Source of the DNA: Bacillota bacterium
Lineage (GTDB): Bacteria > Bacillota > Clostridia > Christensenellales > Borkfalkiaceae
Assembly (NCBI GenBank): GCA_003343765.1
Contig: QAKO01000075.1
Coordinates: 1 to 16,143 of the forward strand
DNA length: 16,143 nucleotides
Direction of reading: 5' to 3'
The position numbers and the translations under genes were made by a program. Shown in pieces: positions 6,559 to 13,160 of the stretch. The notes under the pieces were generated by a model, which saw only the letters and a list, made by a program, of their open reading frames with translations, was not told the DNA's origin and searched no databases. How positions within the stretch are numbered: the stretch's first letter is position 1; every line of letters begins with the position of its first letter.

Positions 6559-8049
6559 ATGCAGAACATATTGACATGTGCGCAGATGCGCGCGGCGGAT
6601 AAATATACGATCGGGACGATGGGTGTTCCTGCGCAGGAACTGATGGAACGCGCGGGCAGAGCGATTGCCGAAGAAGTGCGTACGCTTTTGGAAACGTTGG
6701 GAGGTCGGCGCGTGTTGGCTGTCTGCGGGGGCGGCAATAACGGCGGAGACGGCTGGTGTGCGGCTCGCCTGCTTTCGGATTGGGGGTATGAAACGGCGGT
6801 ATATACACTGACGGATAAACTTTCAGCAGACTGTGCCGCGCAGAGGGCGCAGTACGGCGGAAAGGTGTACACGCAGTTTCCCGAGGAAACGTTCGACGCG
6901 ATGATCGACGCCGTGTTCGGGACGGGTTTCCACGGCGCGCCCGAGGGCGTCTTTCTGGACGCGATCGAAAAGATGAACCAAAGCGGGGCGAAGATCGTAT
7001 CCGCGGATATTCCGAGCGGTTTAAACGGCGACACGGGGACATATTTTTCTTGTGTGCAGGCTGCGGTCACTGTTACGATCGGAGAGCTGAAAGGTGGACT
7101 TTTGCTTTCAAACGGGCCGGACGTATGCGGAAAAATTGTGCGGAAGGATATCGGGATCCAACTTCCGGAACGAGCGGCGGCAGGCAGGAGCGAAGCGGAA
7201 GATTTTGTAAAAATTTTTCCGCCCCGCAAAAAAAATACGAACAAGGGAAGTTTCGGAAAGGCGGTCATTTTGGCGGGCAGTCTTGCGTATACGGGCGCAC
7301 CTCTTCTGTCGGCGGGGGCCGCGCTCCGCTGCGGCTGCGGCTATACGCAGCTTGCTATACCTCAAGAACTTTTCGGATATTATGTAGGGAAATTTCCCGA
7401 AGTGATTTTGACGGGTGTGCCTTCCGAAAACGGGTATCTTTGTCCGGATGAAGAATTTTTGCGCGGGCTGATGCGCGGGGCGGACAGTATCGCGGTGGGA
7501 ATGGGGTGCGGCGTATCGAAACAGCTGCATGAGATCCTTGCTTTTTTATTGAGCGAATATCGCGGCACGTTGGTGATCGATGCGGACGCGATCAACACCT
7601 TGGCGGAATACGGAGCGGATATTCTGCGCGAAAAAAGCTGCCGTGTGATCATGACGCCGCATCCGAAGGAGTTTTCGCGCGTGAGCGGCAGGGAAATGAG
7701 CGAAGTCCTGACGGAAGGCGCGGTGCTTGCGAAGCAGTTTGCAGCGGAATACGGGGTCATGTTGTTGCTGAAAGGGCATACGAGCGTGATCACGAACGGC
7801 AAATTTTCGGTATTCAATACGGAGGGTACGCCTGCACTGGCAAAAGGCGGAAGCGGCGATGTTTTGTCGGGGATCATAGCTTCGCTGGCGGCGCGCGGCG
7901 TGAACGGAATGGATGCCGCATCGTGCGGTGCGTTTTTGTTGGGCAGGGCAGGAATTCTGGCGCAGAAGCGGTTCGGGGAATACTCCGTAACGCCGGGCGA
8001 TGTAATCCGCGAACTGCCTGCGGCGATTTTGTCTTTGCGCGAATTTTAA
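6559..8049 (+). CDS. nnr: Bifunctional NAD(P)H-hydrate epimerase / ADP-dependent NAD(P)H-hydrate dehydratase
   Basis: A 496-residue two-domain repair enzyme. It restores NADH and NADPH damaged by hydration: the N-terminal domain (about 1-205, YjeF_N) interconverts the R and S hydrates, and the C-terminal ribokinase-like domain (about 225-490) dehydrates the S form with ADP. N-domain marks are CGGGNNGGDGW at 56-66, DAVFGTG at 117-123 and ADIPSGLNGDTG at 149-160. C-domain marks are KGSFGKAVILAGS near 229-241, DADAIN at 341-346, TPHPKEF at 366-372, LLLKGHTSVI near 402-411 and KGGSGDVLSG at 429-438 with the catalytic Asp. The full length suggests both activities. AGAGGGG precedes the ATG. In many Firmicutes a gene of this family lies close to alr and mazF; here mazF follows, without alr. 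Confidence 0.95.
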   Translation: MQNILTCAQMRAADKYTIGTMGVPAQELMERAGRAIAEEVRTLLETLGGRRVLAVCGGGNNGGDGWCAARLLSDWGYETAVYTLTDKLSADCAAQRAQYGGKVYTQFPEETFDAMIDAVFGTGFHGAPEGVFLDAIEKMNQSGAKIVSADIPSGLNGDTGTYFSCVQAAVTVTIGELKGGLLLSNGPDVCGKIVRKDIGIQLPERAAAGRSEAEDFVKIFPPRKKNTNKGSFGKAVILAGSLAYTGAPLLSAGAALRCGCGYTQLAIPQELFGYYVGKFPEVILTGVPSENGYLCPDEEFLRGLMRGADSIAVGMGCGVSKQLHEILAFLLSEYRGTLVIDADAINTLAEYGADILREKSCRVIMTPHPKEFSRVSGREMSEVLTEGAVLAKQFAAEYGVMLLLKGHTSVITNGKFSVFNTEGTPALAKGGSGDVLSGIIASLAARGVNGMDAASCGAFLLGRAGILAQKRFGEYSVTPGDVIRELPAAILSLREF

Positions 8050-8125
8050 TAACAGAGCTGTATAAATGCAATCGGAGCTGTCAATACTAATTTCGGGAAA
8101 CATGACCGAACGGTTTCAGTGTTTT

Positions 8126-8142
8126 CTTACATATACTGTAAG
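8126..8142. promoter_or_regulatory. Palindrome over a possible mazF -10 box
   Basis: CTTACA (8126-8131) and TGTAAG (8137-8142) form a perfect 6-bp inverted repeat around TATAC. The centre reads TATACT (8132-8137), a fair -10 box, but there is no good -35 box 17 bp upstream. It could be an operator for mazF, or chance. Confidence 0.35.
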
Positions 8143-8185
8143 GGGAGTGTTTTCCGAAAGAGAAAGAGCGAGGTTGCAACAAATT

Positions 8186-8551
8186 ATGGATATCAAGAGA
8201 GGGGAACTGTATTACGCCGATTTGAGTCCCGTAGTAGGCAGCGAACAGGGCGGCGTGCGTCCCGTGCTGGTGGTGCAGAACGATGTCGGGAACAAATACT
8301 CTCCCACGGTCATAGCGGCGGCGGTCACGAGCAAACTGACCAAGGCGAAACTTCCCACGCACATCGAAATTGCGGGCAGGTCTTACGGGCTGCAGCGCGA
8401 TTCCGTCATTTTGCTCGAGCAGATCCGCACCCTGGATAAACGCCGTCTGAAAGAGCGCATCGGCGCTTTGCCCGATTCTACCATGCGCCGTGTGGACGGC
8501 GCTTTGCTCATCAGTTTGGGCTGTGCCGAACCTCATTCGGCCGCCAATTGA
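8186..8551 (+). CDS. mazF: Type II toxin MazF/PemK (mRNA endonuclease)
   Basis: A 121-residue toxin of the MazF/PemK family, closest in look to B. subtilis MazF (NdoA/EndoA). These dimeric RNases cut single-stranded mRNA at short motifs. The family start KRGELYYADLSPVVGSEQGG is intact, with R25 (GGVRPVL) and T48 (AAVTS), the catalytic pair in the B. subtilis enzyme; the numbering matches that enzyme exactly, which supports the ATG at 8186. The middle segment KLPTHIEI and the SVILLEQIRTLDKRRL segment are also typical. A TTG at 8174 is an alternative start. The ribosome binding site is weak (GAGG about 12 bases upstream), which may keep expression low. No antitoxin gene is next to it: upstream is nnr, downstream a terminator. 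Toxicity and cut site are inferred from the family. Confidence 0.93.
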   Translation: MDIKRGELYYADLSPVVGSEQGGVRPVLVVQNDVGNKYSPTVIAAAVTSKLTKAKLPTHIEIAGRSYGLQRDSVILLEQIRTLDKRRLKERIGALPDSTMRRVDGALLISLGCAEPHSAAN

Positions 8552-8569
8552 ACATCGGTAACTCGGCGC

Positions 8570-8600
8570 AGGCGCGCGGCTTTTCGGCCGCGCGCCTTTT
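8570..8600 (+). terminator. Strong Rho-independent terminator after mazF
   Basis: An 11-bp, very GC-rich stem, AGGCGCGCGGC (8570-8580) with GCCGCGCGCCT (8587-8597), closes a TTTTCG loop and ends in TTTT. It closes the recX-nnr-mazF block. Confidence 0.93.
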
Positions 8601-8633
8601 AAATTCTAAACGGAAATAAGCCGACTCTTTTGT

Positions 8634-8652
8634 GCAAAAAGATGTTTTTTGC
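8634..8652. repeat. A/T inverted repeat upstream of the arabinose genes
   Basis: GCAAAAA (8634-8640) and TTTTTGC (8646-8652) form a 7-bp inverted repeat around GATGT. It is the first of three inverted repeats between the mazF terminator and the kinase promoter. The role is unknown. Confidence 0.5.
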
Positions 8653-8665
8653 TTAGTGTTCAATA

Positions 8666-8699
8666 GCAAAACGTTCACACAAAAAAGTGAACGTTTCGC
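8666..8699. promoter_or_regulatory. Long inverted repeat, candidate operator of the arabinose operon
   Basis: GCAAAACGTTCAC (8666-8678) and GTGAACGTTTCGC (8687-8699) form 13-bp arms with one mismatch around ACAAAAAA. Each arm holds the palindrome AACGTT, at 8670-8675 and 8690-8695, spaced 20 bp or about two helical turns. It is centred about 92 bp upstream of the expected transcription start of the kinase gene. CG-centred half-sites of this kind are usual for LacI- or AraR-type regulators; that link is inference. As RNA it would also form a hairpin followed within 3 bases by TTTTTT, so a back-up terminator is a rival reading. Confidence 0.6.
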
Positions 8700-8717
8700 T
8701 CATTTTTTGAAAAAAAA

Positions 8718-8733
8718 CGCAAATTTTTTTGCG
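8718..8733. repeat. Short inverted repeat just upstream of the kinase promoter
   Basis: CGCAAA (8718-8723) and TTTGCG (8728-8733) around TTTT, ending 6 bp before the -35 box. It may be a regulator site next to the promoter. Confidence 0.45.
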
Positions 8734-8739
8734 CATCTA

Positions 8740-8768
8740 TTGATTTTTTTTATAATTTTCATTATAAT
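8740..8768 (+). promoter_or_regulatory. Promoter of the kinase-araD-araA genes
   Basis: TTGATT (8740-8745), exactly 17 bp, then a perfect TATAAT (8763-8768). Transcription would begin near 8775, about 34 bases before the kinase ATG. This also shows that in-frame codons upstream of 8775 are not translated. Confidence 0.8.
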
Positions 8769-8808
8769 GTTTATAGCTGTGAAAAAAATGAAAAGGCAGA
8801 GGTCTACT

Positions 8809-10410
8809 ATGAAAAACGGTTTCAAAGACAAAATTATCGCCGGTAAAACGGCACTTGGTATCGAATTCGGTTCGACGCGCATCAAGGCTGTGCTGGTGGA
8901 TGATGAAAATCATCCGATCGCATCGGGAGGACACGAATGGGAAAACCGTTTTGAGAACGGGATCTGGACATACACATTGGAAGATATCTGGGGCGGGTTG
9001 CAGCATTGTTATGCGGAGCTGGCTGCGGACGTAAAGGAAAAATACGGCGTTACGCTTACGAAGATCGGAGCGATCGGTATTTCGGCGATGATGCACGGTT
9101 ACATGGTTTTTGACAAAGCGGGAGAGCTTCTTGTGCCGTTCCGTACCTGGCGCAACAACAATGCGGCGCCTGCGGCGGAAAAACTTTCAACGTTGTTCGG
9201 GTATCATATTCCGGCGCGTTGGTCGGCAGCGCATCTGTATCAGGCGATCCTGAACAAAGAGGAGCATATTTCGAAAATTGATTTTCAGACAACGCTGGAA
9301 GGGTATGTGCACTGGAAACTGACAGGGCGCAAGGTGATCGGGATCGGGGAAGCCTCGGGGATGTTCCCGATCGATTCAAAAACGCGCGATTACAATGCAC
9401 AGATGCAGTCAAAATTTGACGATTTGCTTGCGGAAAACGGGCTGCCGTTCAAACTGCGCGACATATTCCCGAAAGTGCTTGTAGCGGGAGAAGATGCGGG
9501 GAAACTTACGGAAGAGGGTGCAAAACTTCTTGATCCGTCGGGGAATCTGGAAGCGGGGATCCCGCTGTGTCCGCCGGAAGGAGATGCGGGAACGGGCATG
9601 GTTGCGACGAACGCTGTAAAACCTCGTACGGGCAATGTATCGGCGGGAACGTCGGTGTTTGCGATGATCGTGCTGGAAAAAGAGCTTTCCAGACCTTATG
9701 ACGAGATCGATCTTGTTACGACGCCTGTGGGCGATCCGGTCGGAATGGTGCATTGTAACAACTGTACATCGGATCTGAACGGTTGGGTGAATCTGTTTGA
9801 TGAGTTTGCAAAACTGGCGGGAGTCAGTATTGATAAATCTGCTCTTTATCGGATGCTTTATTTCCATTCGGAAAAGGGAGATAAGGACTGCGGCGGACTG
9901 CTGGCGTATAATTATGTTTCCAACGAACATATTACGAAGGTATCGGAAGGAAGGCCGATGTTTGTACGCACGTCGGAGAGCAAATTTGATCTTGCGAACT
10001 TTATGCGGGCGCATTTGTATGCGTCGTTGGGAGCGCTCAAAACGGGCTGCGACATTATGCTGAAAAAAGAAGGGGTGCGCCTGGATGCGATCACGGGGCA
10101 TGGCGGACTGTTCAAGACAGAGCGTGTAGGCCAGAGTTATCTTGCGGCGGCGATCGGCGCGCCTGTTACCGTTATGAAAACGGCGGGAGAAGGCGGAGCG
10201 TGGGGTATTGCTATCCTTGCCAATTATCTTATCACGAAACATGATGGGGAAGGACTGGAAGACTATCTCGATAAACGCGTGTTTGCGGGGCAGGAAGGTG
10301 TGACGTTGGCACCCGACCCTGCGGATGTGGAAGGTTTTGAGACTTTTGCAAAGAGGTATGCAGACGGGCTTCCGATCGTCAGGGAAGCGGTCAAGTGCAT
10401 GAAAGAATAA
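8809..10410 (+). CDS. FGGY-family carbohydrate kinase, probable L-ribulokinase (AraK-like)
   Basis: A 533-residue sugar kinase with the ASKHA fold. The N-terminal phosphate loop is GIEFGSTRIKA at residues 17-27. The conserved Asp of the sugar kinases is probably D259 (PEGDAGTGM), which would act as catalytic base. SAGTSVFAM (about 282-290) is the second phosphate loop, and TGHGGLFKT (429-437) the adenosine-binding segment. The sequence is of the xylulokinase-like type rather than classical AraB, but it sits in front of araD and araA and no other kinase is present, so L-ribulose is the likely substrate, as for AraK of Clostridium acetobutylicum. D-xylulose is the alternative. The ATG at 8809 has AGAGG 6 bases upstream and lies just after the promoter; the frame stays open further upstream, but that part is promoter DNA. 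Confidence 0.88.
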   Translation: MKNGFKDKIIAGKTALGIEFGSTRIKAVLVDDENHPIASGGHEWENRFENGIWTYTLEDIWGGLQHCYAELAADVKEKYGVTLTKIGAIGISAMMHGYMVFDKAGELLVPFRTWRNNNAAPAAEKLSTLFGYHIPARWSAAHLYQAILNKEEHISKIDFQTTLEGYVHWKLTGRKVIGIGEASGMFPIDSKTRDYNAQMQSKFDDLLAENGLPFKLRDIFPKVLVAGEDAGKLTEEGAKLLDPSGNLEAGIPLCPPEGDAGTGMVATNAVKPRTGNVSAGTSVFAMIVLEKELSRPYDEIDLVTTPVGDPVGMVHCNNCTSDLNGWVNLFDEFAKLAGVSIDKSALYRMLYFHSEKGDKDCGGLLAYNYVSNEHITKVSEGRPMFVRTSESKFDLANFMRAHLYASLGALKTGCDIMLKKEGVRLDAITGHGGLFKTERVGQSYLAAAIGAPVTVMKTAGEGGAWGIAILANYLITKHDGEGLEDYLDKRVFAGQEGVTLAPDPADVEGFETFAKRYADGLPIVREAVKCMKE

Positions 10411-10464
10411 AAATATACGCGATGTCCGGTATTGGAGATAAAAAGGAATCGGAGGAAAAGTGTT

Positions 10465-11160
10465 ATGTTAGAGAAATTAAAAGAGAAAGTTTTACAGGCG
10501 AATCTGGATCTGGTAAAGCATAAACTTGTACTGTTTACATGGGGCAATGTCAGTGAGATCGACCGTGAAAGCGGGCTTGTGGTAATCAAGCCGAGCGGTG
10601 TTTCGTATGAGAACATGGCGGCGGACGATATGGTGGTCGTGGATCTGAACGGAAAGGTCGTGGACGGAAAACTTCGTCCTTCGAGCGATACCCCGACTCA
10701 TTTGGAATTTTACAAAGCGTTTCCCGACGTGGGCGGCGTAACGCATACGCATTCGACGTTTGCGACTAGTTGGGCGCAGGCAGGTAGGGATATTCCTTTC
10801 TACGGTACGACGCATGCAGATTATTTTTACGGCGATATTCCCTGCGCACGTTCTTTGACGCAGGCTGAGATCGAAGGCGAATATGAAAAGAATACGGGAT
10901 TGGTGATCATTGAACGTTTTACGAAAGATCATATCAAACCGCTGGAAGTTCCGGGCGTTCTGATCAAGAGCCACGGCGTGTTTGCGTTCGGGAAGGATTC
11001 GGACGCTTCCGTCTACAATGCAACGGTTATAGAAGAAGTTGCAAAAATGGCGTTCATTACCGAAAGTGTCAATCCGAAAGTGCAGCGTGCGGACAAGTTC
11101 ATGATGGATAAGCACTATCTGCGTAAGCACGGCAAAAATGCGTATTACGGACAAAAATAA
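10465..11160 (+). CDS. araD: L-ribulose-5-phosphate 4-epimerase
   Basis: A class II aldolase-type epimerase of 231 residues, the same length as E. coli AraD. It converts L-ribulose 5-phosphate to D-xylulose 5-phosphate by retro-aldol cleavage around a zinc ion. The zinc ligands are visible as H94 and H96 (THTHSTFATSWAQ) and H170 (IKSHGVFAFG); D75 (SSDTPTH), D119 (HADYFYGD) and Y228 match the E. coli catalytic residues D76, D120 and Y229 with a one-residue shift. The phosphate-binding GNVS (27-30) and KPSGVSY (42-48) segments are present. GGAGG lies 9 bases before the ATG. It follows the kinase by 54 bases, with no terminator between. Confidence 0.96.
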   Translation: MLEKLKEKVLQANLDLVKHKLVLFTWGNVSEIDRESGLVVIKPSGVSYENMAADDMVVVDLNGKVVDGKLRPSSDTPTHLEFYKAFPDVGGVTHTHSTFATSWAQAGRDIPFYGTTHADYFYGDIPCARSLTQAEIEGEYEKNTGLVIIERFTKDHIKPLEVPGVLIKSHGVFAFGKDSDASVYNATVIEEVAKMAFITESVNPKVQRADKFMMDKHYLRKHGKNAYYGQK

Positions 11161-11248
11161 GCTGAAAAACTGCCGTGTACAGCGCGTAGATTTGCTGTTA
11201 TTTTTCGAATACGTAGTCTTAAAATTCTGACGAAATCGGCAATATATT

Positions 11249-11275
11249 ATGGATTCATGTATGTTAAGAATCCAT
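11249..11275. repeat. Inverted repeat in the araD-araA gap
   Basis: ATGGATTC (11249-11256) and GAATCCAT (11268-11275) are perfect 8-bp arms around 11 bases, about 80 bp before the araA ATG in a 194-bp gap. A second small palindrome, AATTTC-G-GAAATT (11286-11298), follows. There is no T run, so this is not a normal terminator. It could be an operator, or an RNA hairpin that sets relative araA expression. I found no convincing promoter in the gap. Confidence 0.5.
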
Positions 11276-11354
11276 GCAAAAAAGAAATTTCGGAAATTAC
11301 TGTTTTAGACGAAGCTATAAATTAATTTATCAAAAATTTGCGAGGTATATAAAA

Positions 11355-12818
11355 ATGAAAGAGAAGGTCGTTTATTGGATCACGGGATCGCAGACGCTTT
11401 ACGGAGCGGATGTATTGGAACATGTGGCGCAGCACAGTGAAGAAATGGCGAATTATGTCGACAAGAAAATGCCGGTTACGGTGAAATATCTGACGACGTG
11501 CAAGAGTTCGGATGAGATCGTGGCGGCGGTGAAGAAGGTGAATGCAGACGATGACTGTATCGGTATCATCACGTGGTGTCATACGTTTTCGCCCGCGAAG
11601 ATGTGGATCCGCGGTCTGAATATGCTGCAGAAACCGATGTGCCATTTTGCGACGCAGTACAACGAAAAGCTGCCGTACGGCACGATCGACATGGATTTCA
11701 TGAACGAAAACCAGGCAGCGCACGGCGACAGAGAGTTCGGATATATTGTTTCGCGTCTGCGCATGGACAATAAAGTGATCGTCGGTTATTATAAAGACGA
11801 AGAAGCGTTGAAACAGCTGGCGGCATGGTGCCGTGCGGCAGCAGGATTCGCTTTTTCGAAGACCCTGAAAGTTTGCCGTTTTTCGGACAATATGCGCGAT
11901 GTTGCGGTGACGGAAGGCGATAAAGTGGAAGCGCACATTAAGTTCGGCTGGCAGGTAGACTATTATCCGATCGGAGATCTGGTTGAATATATTGAAAAAG
12001 TAACGGAAAAAGAAGTCGATGCGCTGATGGCAGAATATGAAAAGAAATATGCCATGAAAACGGATCGTGTCGACGTTGTCCGCGAACAGGCGAAGTATGA
12101 AATTGCGATCGAGAAATTCTGCAAAGAAAAGGGCGGATATATCGGCGTTGTAGATCATTTCGGGGCGTTGCACGGTCTGAACCAGTTGCCGGGTATTGCG
12201 ATCCAGGATCTGCAGAGCAAAGGATACGGCTTTGGTGCGGAAGGTGACTGGAAGGTCGCTGCGATGGGTGCGATCATGCAGTACATGGCAGACCAGAAAG
12301 GCACGGGACTGATGGAAGACTATACCTATGATTTTGCGGATGAGCTTGTTTTGGGCGCGCATATGCTGGAAGTTTCGCCGCAGTTTGCGGGTACGAAGCC
12401 GGAGATCCAGGTGCATCCTTTGGGGATCGGCGGAAAATCGGATCCTGCACGTCTTGTGTTTGAAGGAATCCAGTCTCCCGAGGCAGTTGCGGTATCCATG
12501 GTCGATATGGGAGACCGTATGCGCCTGATCATTCAGAAGATCGAACTGGTCAAGTGGCCGCACCATATGCCGAATCTGCCGGTCGGCGGACTGATGTGGA
12601 AGATCAAACCCGATTTCAAAACAGGCGTTGCGGCATGGATCTATGCGGGCGGCGCGCATCATACGGTCGTATCGTCCGAGCTTTCCGTGCAGGATATGGT
12701 CGATATGGCGGATATGTGGGGCATTGAATCTGTCGTGATCGACGAGAACACAAAGATCGATCAGTTCAAAAAAGACCTGCAGTGGTCGGATGTCGTATGG
12801 CAGAACAGGAGAAAATAA
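11355..12818 (+). CDS. araA: L-arabinose isomerase
   Basis: A 487-residue enzyme that interconverts L-arabinose and L-ribulose, the first step of arabinose breakdown, using Mn2+. All four metal-binding/catalytic residues of the E. coli enzyme (E306, E333, H350, H450) have counterparts: E296 (GAEGDWK), E321 (MEDYTYDF), H336 (LGAHMLEV) and H436 (GAHHTVVS). The N-terminal domain starts as the family does (WITGSQTLYGADVLEHV). The ATG at 11355 has GAGG 9 bases upstream; the frame runs 27 codons further up into AT-rich DNA with no ribosome site, so that extension is not used. It is the last gene before the terminator at 12861. The order kinase-araD-araA differs from the B. subtilis order araA-araB-araD. 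Confidence 0.97.
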   Translation: MKEKVVYWITGSQTLYGADVLEHVAQHSEEMANYVDKKMPVTVKYLTTCKSSDEIVAAVKKVNADDDCIGIITWCHTFSPAKMWIRGLNMLQKPMCHFATQYNEKLPYGTIDMDFMNENQAAHGDREFGYIVSRLRMDNKVIVGYYKDEEALKQLAAWCRAAAGFAFSKTLKVCRFSDNMRDVAVTEGDKVEAHIKFGWQVDYYPIGDLVEYIEKVTEKEVDALMAEYEKKYAMKTDRVDVVREQAKYEIAIEKFCKEKGGYIGVVDHFGALHGLNQLPGIAIQDLQSKGYGFGAEGDWKVAAMGAIMQYMADQKGTGLMEDYTYDFADELVLGAHMLEVSPQFAGTKPEIQVHPLGIGGKSDPARLVFEGIQSPEAVAVSMVDMGDRMRLIIQKIELVKWPHHMPNLPVGGLMWKIKPDFKTGVAAWIYAGGAHHTVVSSELSVQDMVDMADMWGIESVVIDENTKIDQFKKDLQWSDVVWQNRRK

Positions 12819-12860
12819 TGCGCTGTCAAAAGGTTTTGAAGGCATAGCATTTTCTGTAAG

Positions 12861-12900
12861 AAAAGGGACAAAGTTCGGATAGGAACGGCGTCCCTTTTTT
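12861..12900 (+). terminator. Rho-independent terminator after araA
   Basis: AAAAGGGAC (12861-12869) pairs with GTCCCTTTT (12890-12898), with an inner stem GTTC (12873-12876) and GAAC (12883-12886), and ends in a run of six T at 12895-12900. Confidence 0.92.
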
Positions 12901-13079
12901 AATAAGATGATCAAAGAATCTGATCGTTTTAATTTTTTGCTCGGAAACATTTTTATGAGGTTCTGAAAAAGCCCGAAAAATTTATCGGGAAACTTCTTGG
13001 TCGGAAGGTTTGAATGCGTTTGATGGAAAAACGTGAACAGATCTGGCGGAACGGAGTCTTCTGTTTGCAAAGAAAAATC
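12901..13079. other. Non-coding gap between the ara operon and the glycosidase genes
   Basis: The gene-free stretch from the araA stop to the GH36 start is about 340 bases. It contains the araA terminator, this AT-rich part and the GH36 promoter. This part has two weak hairpins, GATCA/TGATC near 12909-12925 and CCCGA/TCGGG near 12972-12989, and a 19-codon frame from 12907 without a ribosome site. I see no RNA gene or riboswitch in it. Confidence 0.6.
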
Positions 13080-13108
13080 TTGCAAGGTGCAGCTTTCTGT
13101 ATTATAAT
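13080..13108 (+). promoter_or_regulatory. Promoter of the GH36-GH127 genes
   Basis: TTGCAA (13080-13085), exactly 17 bp, then a perfect TATAAT (13103-13108). Transcription would begin near 13115. A second TTGCAA lies 15 bp upstream (13065-13070). Confidence 0.75.
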
Positions 13109-13160
13109 GAAATAGAATCGTCGTGAAATCTTGGCGGGCGGCGGAAAAGGAGAAAGGGTT

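Noticed and set aside
8066..8185. 40-codon extension of MazF, considered as a fused or remnant antitoxin
   Set aside because: No ribosome site, no antitoxin-like pattern, and the mature MazF start matches the B. subtilis numbering of R25 and T48 exactly.
8632..8808. In-frame 59-codon extension of the kinase with a very hydrophobic stretch, suggesting a membrane anchor
   Set aside because: It overlaps the inverted repeats and the promoter (-10 box at 8763-8768), so it lies mostly upstream of the transcript. AGAGG and the ATG at 8809 mark the true start; the hydrophobic stretch comes from T-rich promoter DNA.
11274..11354. In-frame 27-codon N-terminal extension of AraA
   Set aside because: No ribosome binding site, overlaps an inverted repeat, and the family N-terminus begins at 11355, where GAGG precedes the ATG.
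12907..12966. Short frame of 19 codons after the araA terminator
   Set aside because: No ribosome binding site or promoter and biased AT-rich content; no reason to think it is translated.
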